Shown here: in pieces, positions 35,054 to 45,587 of the stretch
Layout: each line of letters opens with the position of its first letter
Numbering within the stretch: position 1 is the stretch's first letter
Origin: Physcia stellaris
Lineage: Eukaryota > Ascomycota > Lecanoromycetes > Caliciales > Physciaceae
Direction: 5' to 3'
Assembly: GCA_018902385.1 (NCBI GenBank)
Contig: JABSSW010000077.1
Span: forward strand, 62,001-126,000
DNA length: 64,000 nucleotides
The notes under the pieces: model-generated
Database searches by the model: none
Told to the model about the DNA's origin: nothing
Seen by the model: the letters and a program-made list of their open reading frames with translations, nothing else
Program-made: the position numbers and the translations under genes

Positions 35054-35872
35054 CTATGGCTGTATCTGTGCCAGGTTCGCAAGCTCCTGGTACTCAACAT
35101 CCACGTCCAAAGCGCTCGGACAACTCGCCGCCTGGCGCCCGATCTTGACGCTGACCTTTTCGTCTACTAGGCCGTGGCCGATGAAGATGGGTGTTCTGAG
35201 ACGGACTGGGAACTGAGTAGTTAGAGGAAGATCCAAGTCTTGGCAAAGGTAGTTCAGAGCTTGTCTCGTTGGCGATTCCGATGGCTTGTCTGCAAATATC
35301 TTAGTTGAGCACTTAGGGGTCTCCTTTTGCTGAACTGACTCCACTCACCTTCAGCGTCGCTACTGCGAGCAAACACATCATCTTGCGTCGCCATGCCACC
35401 GTCCCTCTCCTTCACCTCTCGCCATCTCCTCAATCTGTCTCCCCAATGGCAGACACCCGCGCATCCCAAGAACTGCTCTTATGGGCTCCCCACTCCAAGT
35501 CAAGCACCACCAGCGCAGCAGCACATCCCTGGCTTAGGCCTTCAAGCAACACGTTCTCCGCTCCCACTTCTTCGAATGCCTCCGAAATCAGCCCATGGTT
35601 ATAGGCACTTGTCTCCTGCATTCCCTTAATCTATAAGTCCTCCCTCCGCATCGCCATTAGTGGGGTCTCCAGTATCCAGTTGTCGAACCACCGACTTATT
35701 GACGTGCATTTGAAATGAGGGGCGTGTCGCCTGGAGGCGGTGGGGAGTGTAGATCTTGCAGCGGGGAAAGTGTGCGAAGGGTTGGATGTGAGGGGACGGG
35801 GCGAACGAAGATCACGAGGCCGAGATCCTGCGCGTTTGAATCACGGCGGTGGAGGATGATGATGGTATGGAT
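35054..35872 (-). pseudogene. Decayed acyl-protein-thioesterase-like / carboxylesterase gene
   Basis: On the minus strand, pieces of an APT1/phospholipase-carboxylesterase-type alpha/beta hydrolase occur in order but in shifting frames. HTIIILHRRDSNAQDLGL (oxyanion region, normally HGRGSN) comes first, then SRWFDNWILETP, AYNHGLISEAFEEVGAENVL, LEGLSQGCAAALVVLDLEWG (nucleophile elbow) and TPIFIGHGLVDEKVSVKIGR (Asp region). The catalytic-His end (usually GHWY) is not found in frame. There are several stops and frameshifts, and the oxyanion loop reads HRRDS. In the family these enzymes cleave palmitoyl thioesters or lipid esters. Here the gene is broken. It lies convergent with the other decayed gene and beside the foldback element. 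Confidence 0.72.
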
Positions 35873-36011
35873 CTGGGGTTATCGTCTGAGGTGCCTCTCG
35901 CGGCGTAGAATTGAGAATAGCTGGCAGGCCATTGGATACCTCAGTATTCAGATGTATTCTGTAACGTGTCTCATCGTTCCGCAATACGACAGGTGTAAAT
36001 GGATTTTGTAA

Positions 36012-36956
36012 TAGAGAGGTTTAGCAGTCGATTCTCGCGTGTTTTACTCGCAAATTTTCACCCACCATTCCATCTAGGAAGTGCTGAGCCACAGATTAAA
36101 AATCAAGCGAGAACTTGCGAGTAAAAAAAAAAGAGCAATTTACTGAAATGTCACTACCGACCTCGGACGTTAGTAATTTACTGAACTGTCACGCGGCCCG
36201 TACGAGACTTATCTAAGCGGAAGATGACGAGTGATCTAGCTTTGTATGTGTGCGTCATCAATTTCGAGGTCCCCTTCTAGTACCCCCCAACTATTCTTTC
36301 CCTTGCCAGTCTCATCATCACAGTGATCATAACACTGTATTTTCGCTCGAGTCGAAATCAACATCTCATCACATTCTTTGCTGTGCGCAACAACGACGAC
36401 GATTCATCGATCAAAGATATTTAATTATATTAGCTACTATCGCCAAAATTTGAATCACTCAGTCCGTTGCAATGTCTCGTCATCGACGATTGATCGAAGA
36501 ATCAATGACGTAAATGCGATCTCTACAAAGATTGAATTGTGCAATGTCGTAGAGCACGATTACTGTTTCGCGTGTATGTTAGTACTGTTGACGACTAACC
36601 TGACGTGATGATCATGATGTTGATTCTGAAAACAATGATGATGAGAAAATAAAAAGATACTCAACATTTGATGACGCATCCATACAAAGCTTGATCACTC
36701 GTCATTCTCGCTTAAACAAGTCTCGTACGAGAGACTTGTCATTTCAGTAAATACTAGTCTCGAGAGTGACATTTCAGTAAATTGCTTTAAAAAAATCTCA
36801 GCGAGATTTTTTCAACTCGCAAGTTGTACTTTCTGTTTGAGTTTAAACAGAATCATTAATAGTTTAGCGTGTCGTTTCGTTTTATGCTACATTGAAGTTG
36901 CGCCTCTTTTGACGTTGCGAGTAAAACACGCGAGTAAAAACTGCTAAACCTCTCTA
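36012..36956. mobile_element. Foldback (long inverted repeat) DNA transposon, non-autonomous
   Basis: The unit begins TAGAGAGGTTTAGCAGT and ends with the reverse complement. The outer 40 bp match except for a 7-bp block, and include CGCGTGTTTTACTCGCAA on both sides. The inverted repeat continues inward: left arm about 36014-36259, right arm about 36670-36954, with GATGACGAGTGATC and GCTTTGTATG mirrored. Each arm carries two copies of TTTACTGAAATGTCAC or a close variant (36138, 36176 / 36738, 36766). A TA flanks both ends, consistent with a TA target duplication as in Tc1/mariner-pogo relatives. The loop (about 36260-36669) has no transposase frame. The high arm identity suggests it is fairly recent. 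Confidence 0.85.
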
Positions 36957-37668
36957 ATGGCGGGGATGGATTTTGCCATGGGATGTTTCCAAGCCGTCAT
37001 GTTCTAGATCGGACGGATCTTCCATCTCTCGGCTCCTTCCCGCTGGCTCGTGCTCTGCACTGCCACCATGACGTTGATCATGTGGCGCATCAAGATTTTT
37101 CTTCAGGCTTGGCATCAATCTTGATTCCTTGCGTTGAAGCCGACGTTTGTACTCAGGAGTTGAGACTATGATGCTCGGTTGGCAAGTGTTGTATGTCAGG
37201 TACAGCGCATGATCTCAATCGCTGGATGGTTTGTTGTCATCAGATCGTGGCTCGCATAAACCATTCTGTGTTGCTCATATCCGAGATTGTGGATGGTCCT
37301 TGGAGATGCTCTCAATGATGTAAACCTGCTTCCAACCCGAAATTACCGTTCGACCCTGAAGAAGCAGCCAAATCCAAGTGATTGGATCCGGTAACGATGA
37401 CGTCGCGTGGCTGCCCACTTGGCCATTTGCCAATTTGGCCAACCGGATCGGGCGGAAAGCAAGGAAGTGGAAGTGAAGCAATCTGAAGAGTCCATCGCAA
37501 GTGCCCGTCCACGTAATTCTTCATAACTTCACCTGCTTCCCTTCCCTCCTCCCTCCCTCTGATAACCTTCGACCTTCATCCATCCGAATCCTCGGAATAC
37601 CCTCCCTTCGTCTCCCCTACGTCCGTCTACCAACCATCCAGGTTGGTAGCTGCCCTTGACAACTCATC
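36957..37668. other. Spacer and MARVEL-gene promoter
   Basis: No gene was seen. The last 150 bp are CT-rich (CCTTCCCTCCTCCCTCCCTC), typical of a strong fungal core promoter and 5' leader. Confidence 0.5.
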
Positions 37669-38709
37669 ATGCCGTCAAAAGGGGGCCTCGCTTTACGAGG
37701 CGGTGACTCTGCCATACGCTCTCTCGAATTTCTCTGCTCTGCCTTGATCCTCGGCATCTTCTCCTACTTCCTGGCTTGTACGTACCCAAATACCATCTCC
37801 TTGGCAAGAAGCTAACATCAGGCAGACCTTACACACCATCACCAGCATATCCCAACATGGATGAAGGCGGTCGAGGGCATGGCTGGTGCTGCTGTCATTT
37901 ACACCGCCTTTGCCACGCTTCTGACCTGTTTTCTCGGCGGCCTCACTTTCTTTGCCCTCCTTGCCATCCTTCTCGATCTTCTCTTCTGTGCAGCTATGGT
38001 CGCTATAGCTATCTTGACAAGAGCTGGTCGTCACACCTCTGGGTCCTACTCTCCTCTCGGCAACCGTAAAGTGCGGGATGCCAAGTTTCAGACGGCTGTG
38101 TTTGCTGTTTCTATCGTCGCTGCGTAAGTCTTTTCTTCCATAGACCACTACCCTCGATCTTGCTAACCATCTATTAGCTTCCTCTTCCTCATCACCGCCG
38201 TCATGGCTGTCCTCCTTATGCGCCACCACAAGAAAGAAAAGAAGTTCGGCCCCGGGCCCTCAAACAACTACACTTCCGGCAAAGGCAAAACCCCCTTTTG
38301 GAAACGCAACCGCAAATCCAACCGCGATGCCGAAGAGCTTGGTACCCTAGGCGCAGGCAGTGCAGTCATCGCCGAAGAGAAACACAAGAAGAACAAGCGC
38401 GTCAGCGATATCCGCCCCTCTCATGAGACCGGCATGACTGGCTCCACGGCCGCTGCCCCTGACGCGTACGGCGGAGCGGCGAACAAGTATGCTGAACCAG
38501 CGATGCCGACACACCATAATCAAACCACGGGCTATGCGCATACACCGTATGCGCAACAGCAAACTGGCACTGCGGTTACGGCACCTGATGCTACGTACGG
38601 TGGTGGGTATGGACATGGACATCAGCATACGGCGGCCACTACCGTGGTCCATGATGCTAATCCCTACGCCGACGTGCATAACAATGGCAATATCCACAGA
38701 GAGTATTAG
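37669..38709 (+). CDS. MARVEL-domain membrane protein
   Basis: Three exons (37669-37777, 37826-38123, 38178-38709) give 312 residues. Four membrane segments lie at about 18-40, 55-75, 78-102 and 126-150: SLEFLCSALILGIFSYFLA, MAGAAVIYTAFATLLTCFLG, FFALLAILLDLLFCAAMVAI and AVFAVSIVAAFLFLITAVMA. The loop ...TRAGRHTSG... between segments three and four is usual for fungal MARVEL proteins. A long hydrophilic tail rich in His, Gly and Ala follows. Fungal members sit in plasma-membrane microdomains (eisosome-like) or the secretory path. For the first intron the acceptor at 37825 was chosen; it gives LAYLTHHH and preserves the frame, whereas the AG four bases earlier would not. Confidence 0.87.
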
Positions 38710-40365
38710 GTCAGTGGTGACTATTATCGCTCAATCCAGCGCTTCAAGGATTTCGAGGACTCTTTGCTCACCTGCGGTGTCTTTTTACTACTTAATACTA
38801 CAAGGCGAAGACTGACCCAGCTTTCCATTTTTCGGAGGTAGTAATGGTCACCAAAATTTTTTCAACGATGCGGATGTTCTAGCGACGGAGCAACGTGGGT
38901 GCTCTGGGATTTGTACATATGCGGACAGTGATGAGGTTATGATAGCTTAAATACCCTTAGTGCGTAATTATCAGCTAGGCTAATTTGATCCATAAAATAC
39001 TCTAAGAATTCTTCAGAGTTGATGATGCATCGAATGTCCTTTGCCTGTGTCAATTCGATGTAATTGATGGAGTTTTGTTATCAGTTTCTGACCATTCGTG
39101 GGCTATTCGTAAGGGAGTGAAGTGGGTACTTTATCAATGCCCCGGAGAATCCGATCTCGTCTATTCAGAGTCGAAAGACGAGAGAAGACAATCTGGAGAC
39201 TGACTGGAACCTCTATGATTAACTATCTATCCTGTTCTATTCTTTCCTTCAGCCCTCCGGTTAATATAGTCTATGTATGTCAAGTATCGAAATCCCTTCC
39301 CACCCTCTCTTCAACCTCATTATCTCCCAAATCCCATTTCCCGCAAATCAGCTCTCATCGTTATTCTTTCTTTCTTTTTCTCTTCATCTCTCTCAAGGTA
39401 GAGATACTATCGAGGAAATAACAAGTAAGCGAAAAAGCGTGAGTTGCTCGGAAAAAGAAATAAGTGAATTCGAAATATTTCGTGTGGAGAACTCTGTCGT
39501 TGCATCGAATTTTTTGGAGGGGCGCGAAAAGGGGCGGAGAGTGGGGGGAGAAGAAAAATGAGTAAGGGCTGGGAAGAACATCAAAAAGGACGGGAGGAAG
39601 AGAAAGAACGAGGAAATTACCAAGGGCTGTGAGTGGATGATATATCGATGAAATAAACGTCATCTTTATTTTCATTTCATTCTTTTGATGGAAATGCACT
39701 CTTCTTCACAGTTGGTAGATGATGTTGCTTCATTCGATTCGATTCGATTGGTTTTCTTTTTCGGCTTTTTGGAGGTTGAGATTGTGCTTGAGGACTGGGA
39801 GTTCAGATAGGCGTGAGAGGAAGGGAGGAATGGAAGAGAAGAAAGAGAGGATGATAGAGAAGAGGATGATGAGAGAAAGATACAAACAAACAAGATCTGG
39901 GAAGGGAAACGGGGAAAAACAAGGGAGAAGGAATAGGCGCGGATACTTTCGCTTGGATTGCAAGAGGTTACGATCTTCTGAGCAGAAAAAAAGCAAAAGA
40001 AGAAAAGAGAGAAAAAAAAAAAAAGGTAAAGTCCGAGATCAGTGTTGCAAGGCTGATTGAAACGAAGTGCGACTTGGGGTGGGGAAGGAGGGGATGAGGG
40101 GATGAGGGGAAGGCGTTAGGATGAAGCCGTGAAGGAGGAATGCGATTCGTGGACCTAAATAGCCTGCCTATCGGGATTGCCACCCGGAAGGGGAGGGGGA
40201 CGGGTCCCTGGAGACAGAATAAGTCAGGGAACAAAGTTAGCTGGATACAGCTTCCATCAATCGTATCGCCTCATCCCCTCCAAAGAATATTACGATTACC
40301 ATCCAAAAAACCCCTCTCCCTCCATCAACCACCCAGAAAATTACCCTCTATCCAACCCCCACCAC
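38710..40365. other. Spacer with purine/pyrimidine tracts
   Basis: This holds the 3' flanks of the MARVEL (plus) and hydrolase (minus) genes, plus low-complexity DNA. There is a CT run near 39361-39400, ATTCGATTCGATTCG near 39730, an A-rich purine tract at about 39985-40025 and a G-rich tract at 40076-40109. No coding frame is supported. Confidence 0.5.
40076..40109 (+). repeat. G-rich tract with quadruplex potential
   Basis: GGGGTGGGGAAGGAGGGGAT and then GAGGGGATGAGGGG supply at least five G4 runs with loops of one to seven bases. It lies about 260 bp beyond the stop of the minus-strand hydrolase. Confidence 0.6.
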
Positions 40366-41896
40366 TCACCGCGGCGCCAACCCCCTCCCCCCCAAAAACT
40401 CATTAATAACCCTATAAGCCCCAGTCTGGTTATAGTGGAAATTCAAACCATGGCCGGTATTGGGCTGGATATAAGCTGTAAAATTGCCCGCGCCGACGTT
40501 GGGGAAATTGGCCGCGACGGCGGCGGGGATGGAAGGCAGGGTCGGGATGCCGGTTGCGAGGCAGTCGCCGCCGCAGTAGGGGAGGTCGTTTGCTAGATGG
40601 GGGGGGATGTCAGCTTGTGTCGTTCGATGAAATGAATATTGGGGCTGAGAGGGAAAATACTCACACCCCGTAAGAACAAGCACGGGCCCAGCGAACCGAT
40701 TCACCATCGGCACACTCCCCAACGTAAGCAACTCCCCCACCGCAACAGGCTGCTTCCTCATCTCCCCCGCCAACGCCAGCTGCGCGTCGAAGAACCCCGG
40801 CAGGAAAAACAGATACTGGTTGCTATCCGCGTTCGCGTTCGCGAGGTACCCGTCCGCGTACTCCACCCTCTGCCGCGTCTGCAGGCCCGCTACGTAGTCC
40901 GTGAGGCCGTAGGATGCGATGATGCTCATGGCTGCGGGGACGTGGTGGAGGTGTTTAGGGCCGAGGCGATGGAGTTGAGGATCGTGTCGCCGATGGCGAA
41001 GGAGGCGTTGCCGAAGCGGAAGGGCTGGTTCAGGCGCGCGAGGAGGAAGTTGCCGCCGGCTTGGAAGAAGGGCGTGAAGGATGAGTTCATGGAGAAGCCG
41101 GTTAGGACGATGCCGTCTGAGATGTCGGGGTACATGTTTACGAGGGAGTAGGTTTGGGCGGAGCCGAAGGAGTGGCTGGGTTTGGGGGGTTGGTTAGCTT
41201 GCTTTGAGTTGTGGGAGAGCGGGTGGGAGGGTTTGGTGGTTGATTATCGATGGAATTGATTGTTGCTGATTGGATAGGTGACTCACCCGACATGTGTGAT
41301 GGTTTTGAAAGCCTTGGGAACGCCTGGGAAGGTGCCGTTGCGGAACATCATCGTGATCTCGGCCAAGGCGGCGACTTCGAGATAAGATTGTATCTCATTC
41401 AGGGGCTCGCCATGGGAAGAATTGCCAATGCCGAGGCGGTCGTAGGATAGAGTGCAGTATTTGTACTGGTCGGTAGCAACATCCACATAGCTGTAATTGA
41501 AGTTGTTATAAGGGTTGTCCCAATAGCTTTTGCACCAATTAGTACCGGTTTACAGCAACGCCAGCTGCCTTACGTTTTATCAAACCCAATCCCATGCGTC
41601 AAGATCTGTAGCGTAGGTGTCGAGACATTGTTTACGCTGGGGACGCAGAATTGCGTGCTGATTTGATATTTGCCCGCTGTGTTCTTGTACCCGGTCAAGG
41701 CGAGATCAGTAAAGTTGCGCCCTTGCTGGGTGAGGTTCTGGATAAATGCCGTGGCGTCCGAGTTCGATTGGGGTATGGGGAGATCGAAGATTGCGGTCCG
41801 CGCCGAGATATCGACAGGAACAGAAATGTTCATACATTGCTTAGCCGCTGCTGAGCTGGCCAGCAGTAATAACGTCGAGATAGGGAGCGCGAGCAT
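40366..41896 (-). CDS. Secreted alpha/beta hydrolase, one apparent frameshift
   Basis: Four exons (41896-41574, 41526-41287, 41175-40675, 40592-40366) predict about 430 residues. A signal peptide is MLALPISTLLLLASSAAAKQ. The core has QILTHGIGFD (oxyanion strand), LSYDRLGIGNSSHGEP, the nucleophile elbow THVGHSFGSAQTYSLVNMYP (S190), and the final NTGHGLNFHYN with the catalytic His. Many N-glycosylation sites are present. All introns fit, but within exon 3 the frame ending ...LNTSTTSPQP meets a stop at 40926-40928 and continues in another frame from MSIIASYGLTDYVAG. One extra base near there would restore one protein, so the summed exon length is one short of a multiple of three. A sequencing error or a recent null allele are both possible. 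The substrate is unknown. Confidence 0.8.
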
Positions 41897-44800
41897 CTTG
41901 GGCACGGTAAAGATCTGAGGTAGAGTATTCCCGGCGAGAAAGAAGGTCCGAAGTCGTGGACTCGCGGATCTGAGTGAACGAGGACATGGCGAGTTTATGC
42001 ACCGGCTTCGGGAGCTGCTGGCGTAACGTCATGGAGGTTCTTTGGTGATTGGACTTTTGAATTTTCGTCCTGGTTGGACATCGGGATCTCATAGGTTCCA
42101 TGTCGAACATCTTCCCAATATTTGGTGCTAGAGATTAGGGGCGGGGAAGGTCGATCGCGTCTGGACCAAAATCGACAAGTTGGGGAAAGCGGACAATCGG
42201 TGATGCAGCGATTGGTGCAGTGAGAAAAGACTCGACAGGGGAAGCTTGGAGGAGACATGTTCCTGTCGAGCGCATGCCGTCTTTTCCACGGGCTATACCG
42301 GATATATCTTGTGTCTAGGCTTAGGGTGTCCCGTTGTGGAAAGCAGCTTGGGATCTAGCGTTGATGTGCATGATTCGCGCATGGTGATGTCACTCTCTCA
42401 GATAACTCGGAAGTGTCGGCTTGTCGCATGCCACGCTGGCACTGGCAAACATCTACACCTGACTTAGAACGGACTGTACAAGTCCTTATTCTCTTCTGTG
42501 ATACTCTCTGTCCAAGCGGATCTTTTTCATGAGCTGACACTTCCGCTGGGATGGTAACGACAAGGATATCTGCCTTGCGCTATACTTTGCCTGGTCGTTC
42601 ACTATTTTTCTTTGCACTTCCGCCGGATGCCTGCGGGACGTCAGTTTGGGATCGGGAGACGAGAGGTAGCGAAGCCTGTACCTTACATCACTTAGGAGTT
42701 GGAAATTCGAATACCTCCATTCTGATCCTCCCTCGCAAGCGCGTCAGCCAGAAGGAGCGAATCAATGCCACGGTGGTGAATGTAGTCGATGCATGCACAT
42801 TTGATAATTCTACTCAATGCAGTCGCGGATGAAGGCAGCGCACCGTATAACAGTCAGCGGCTCCTAAACCTCGTGGTTTTTTTCCCTGAACGTGCTAGAG
42901 TAAGGATGTACCCACAATGTCAAAAAGTTGAAAGGAGGACTGTTCCAGGAGTTTCTTGTGGCGAGAGCTGCATTACCCGTATTGTACTTTGGTCTCAATT
43001 CGACTGCATCGATCATGTAGTACGACCGTTCATTGTCTGCGCTCTGTATTTGGAGCACCATATCTGCATGATTGTTATGAATGGAGTGTGCGAGCTACCA
43101 AGACTTCTTCACACCGCTCGCGAATATTCTGGTTTTCTCTGAAGCTCGAGGGCACAGTCAAAGCTCGTTCGTTGTTCATTGCTCGTAATTCCAACCCTCG
43201 CGTCCTAGAAGACGTGCTGATATGGTTGCACATCTGCCAGAGCCTGGGTAACTGGCGACAAGATCTGAGAAACCACTTGGTCATTACGATGCTATAGGCG
43301 TGCATTCCTGTACTGCGTAAGCTCTTGCTTCTTTAGAGGACTAATAAGGCACTTTTCCCAAGAAAGGAGATGTTGAGAAAAAGATTTTAAGCGTGAAAGT
43401 CGGCGGAACGTGCGACCAATGTAACGATCAAGGACAGATACACTATTCCATGAGTACGCTACTGTCAAACTCAAGAGAATTTGGTCGACGACGTCTGATT
43501 AGGTCGATATTTCTTTTTACTTCTTGAACCAGGGATGTAAGGGATGGCAGCTATGAGAGTTCCCTAAATTGTCAGATATTGTTGCCCTGAAATTATTGGT
43601 TAAGAGTAAAACTTGATTAAAACATCTGATCGTTAGAAAAACGAAAGTCCAGCGATAGACATCGATTCAGCCTCGCCTTGGATAATCTTGGAATTTCGTA
43701 ACTTTCCCCAGACAGCATTCGTTGCGAAAAATGACAAGTCCGATAAACTTGCCTGAGCCTTGGCGAGATGGTGGCTATGTTAGGCTACCTAAGATTAGAG
43801 TATAGACCACGCGTTGGCTCGATGCGTTGGAGCAAGCGCGAGCACATTAGAGATGTTCCCCCTGCTATCATGGTGTGTGGATTGCGTCAGCTTATCGGCG
43901 TTTGAGCTCATCGGCGTTTGAGCTTGGGGATGCCCATCGATCTAGGATGTGAAAGCCGAAAAGCATAAAGCACAGTGCTTGTCGACAGCGCTCCTGGATG
44001 TTATCTGCATAAGAGTGTCCCTGTCAAACTGAGATTCGTGCTCCGGGGCAGTGACAGATGATGGAAATGCGAGCTGACCTCATTGAATCAGCTTATTTAG
44101 TGTGTATAAGAGACCTCATCTTCATAATTAATGAAACATTGGATTCATATTGATCAACAGCTGCAGAACCCGTGTCTATTAGCGGAAGAATCTTCTTGGA
44201 CTCTGCGCTGTGCGTGGGAGGTATGGATGGTTGACTCCGCTGCTGGGGAGAGGTGAGCTTGGAGCTCAATTGTTCAGATATTGAAAGTTTTTGTAGGCTC
44301 GCGGAACTGGGTGCATATTTTAGATCTTGAAGACTCATGCATGGGAAACGGTTATCGTTTTTAGATGGGTTGAAATGCTCGATGTGTAACTACAGCCTGT
44401 AGTCACTTGAATGAATTGCGCATCTGGAATTATGCATTCTTGACTTGATCGCTTCAAGCATTTGTGACTTTGTGATACCCTATCTCTTCGAGCCAATTCG
44501 AAAGGGCAGTGGATAATGACATCGAGGAAGGGCCTACAAGGCTTGTCAGAGTGGCTGGAGTGTTCGTTGGTACTGCTGCACATTCGAAGTTTTGTTCCCT
44601 GCTGGAGAAGTTGCCGTGGATGTAGTCTCGCCGCTGCTTCCTACGTAAGCTACTACTTGGCTCGGACTTTCCATTCGAAGCTATGATTATGTTGATGGGA
44701 CAATATTGACCGCAACGTAGACAACATGTAAATTGGCACCAACGACGGGGAGAACCAAACTACCGTTATCCTATTTGAATGGAAAAATATAATGTGTACG

Positions 44801-45231
44801 TAGAGCTCCATCGTGAGGAGAACAGAGATCCTGGTGTCTCGAAGATGTCAGGATCTGGACGATTCCTGCCATTAAAGGATGGCGACTGTGGATGAGTTCG
44901 AGCTTGAGCGATACAATGGCTGAACATGTCGCCGCATCCTCCGAGATGTCTTTCAGTACTATACAATCCGAACATCGCCATTGTGAATATTAGTAACTTT
45001 TCGTCGACCGGGCAAGGTGCCATGGATACAGCTTTATACCAAGCAATGTATGAGTTGCATGTATAGGGAAAGGACTTACCTGTGCAATGTTGTTCCTTCC
45101 CTTGCTCGACCCGGTTACGAGATCGAGGTGCACCTGCCTTGGGTCAGCGTGTCCTCCAGTTTTGGGGCAGAACTGGTCTTACATATTTTTATCTTCTTAT
45201 TTTTTCCTTCTTCTTCCATTTCCCATCATCT
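41897..45231. other. Gene-poor spacer, about 3.3 kb
   Basis: No recognised family occurs here. A 16-bp word (ATCGGCGTTTGAGCTC/T) is repeated twice near 43894-43925. One short minus-strand frame at 44093-44338 has some coding character and is listed separately. The rest shows no inverted repeats or RNA genes that I could detect. Confidence 0.45.
44093..44338 (-). CDS. Possible 81-residue hypothetical protein
   Basis: An ATG-initiated frame gives MSLQDLKYAPSSASLQKLSI and then a Ser/Pro/Gln-rich stretch ending in KMRSLIHTK. The composition is more coding-like than its surroundings. It has no domain, no neighbour relation and no supporting splice sites. It could be chance. Confidence 0.22.
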   Translation of the reverse strand: MSLQDLKYAPSSASLQKLSISEQLSSKLTSPQQRSQPSIPPTHSAESKKILPLIDTGSAAVDQYESNVSLIMKMRSLIHTK

Positions 45232-45587
45232 ATGGCTCAACGCTCTCACTACATACCCGATTATATTCCTTTCCACACTACTACCGCTATCATCCAAGTC
45301 AGTCAAGTGGCAGCCCTTCTCGTTGTTGTAGCTTGTTTGCTTGCAAGCCACATTATTTGGTGTCTCGACCTCGTTGGCTTGATTATCTTGCTCGTGTTCC
45401 TATTCAATAAGTAAGCCTAACGCTGCAACACCAAAATCTCAGCTTCCGAGGTGATCTCGGGCCTTTGATAGAAGACCATGGTGCCAGTGCAGTACAATAT
45501 TCCAAGCATGCCATCTGTACTCCAGCTGTCCGCGTCGTCAACAAGATCGTCGATCCTTCGAGGAGTGGTGCTATCTCCTTAAGCTAG
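45232..45587 (+). CDS. Small two-exon membrane protein of unknown function
   Basis: Exons 45232-45410 and 45443-45587 over a 32-bp intron (GTAAGC...CTCAG) give 107 residues. The first exon ends with a long hydrophobic region: VSQVAALLVVVACLLASHII, then WCLDLVGLIILLVFLFN, probably two membrane passes. The second exon continues coding-like (RGDLGPLIEDHGASAVQYSK, VNKIVDPSRSG) and closes at TAG 45585-45587. The intron is short for this window, but the phase match and the coding character on both sides support it. There is no homologue that I recognise. A T/C-rich leader precedes the ATG. Confidence 0.45.

Noticed and set aside
36012-36956. Reading the foldback unit as two LTRs of a retroelement
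   Set aside because: The repeats are inverted rather than direct, and no retroelement proteins or primer-binding site are present.
39361-40026. Serine/phenylalanine- or lysine-rich frames in the spacer after the MARVEL gene
   Set aside because: They are translations of CT- and A-rich low-complexity tracts.
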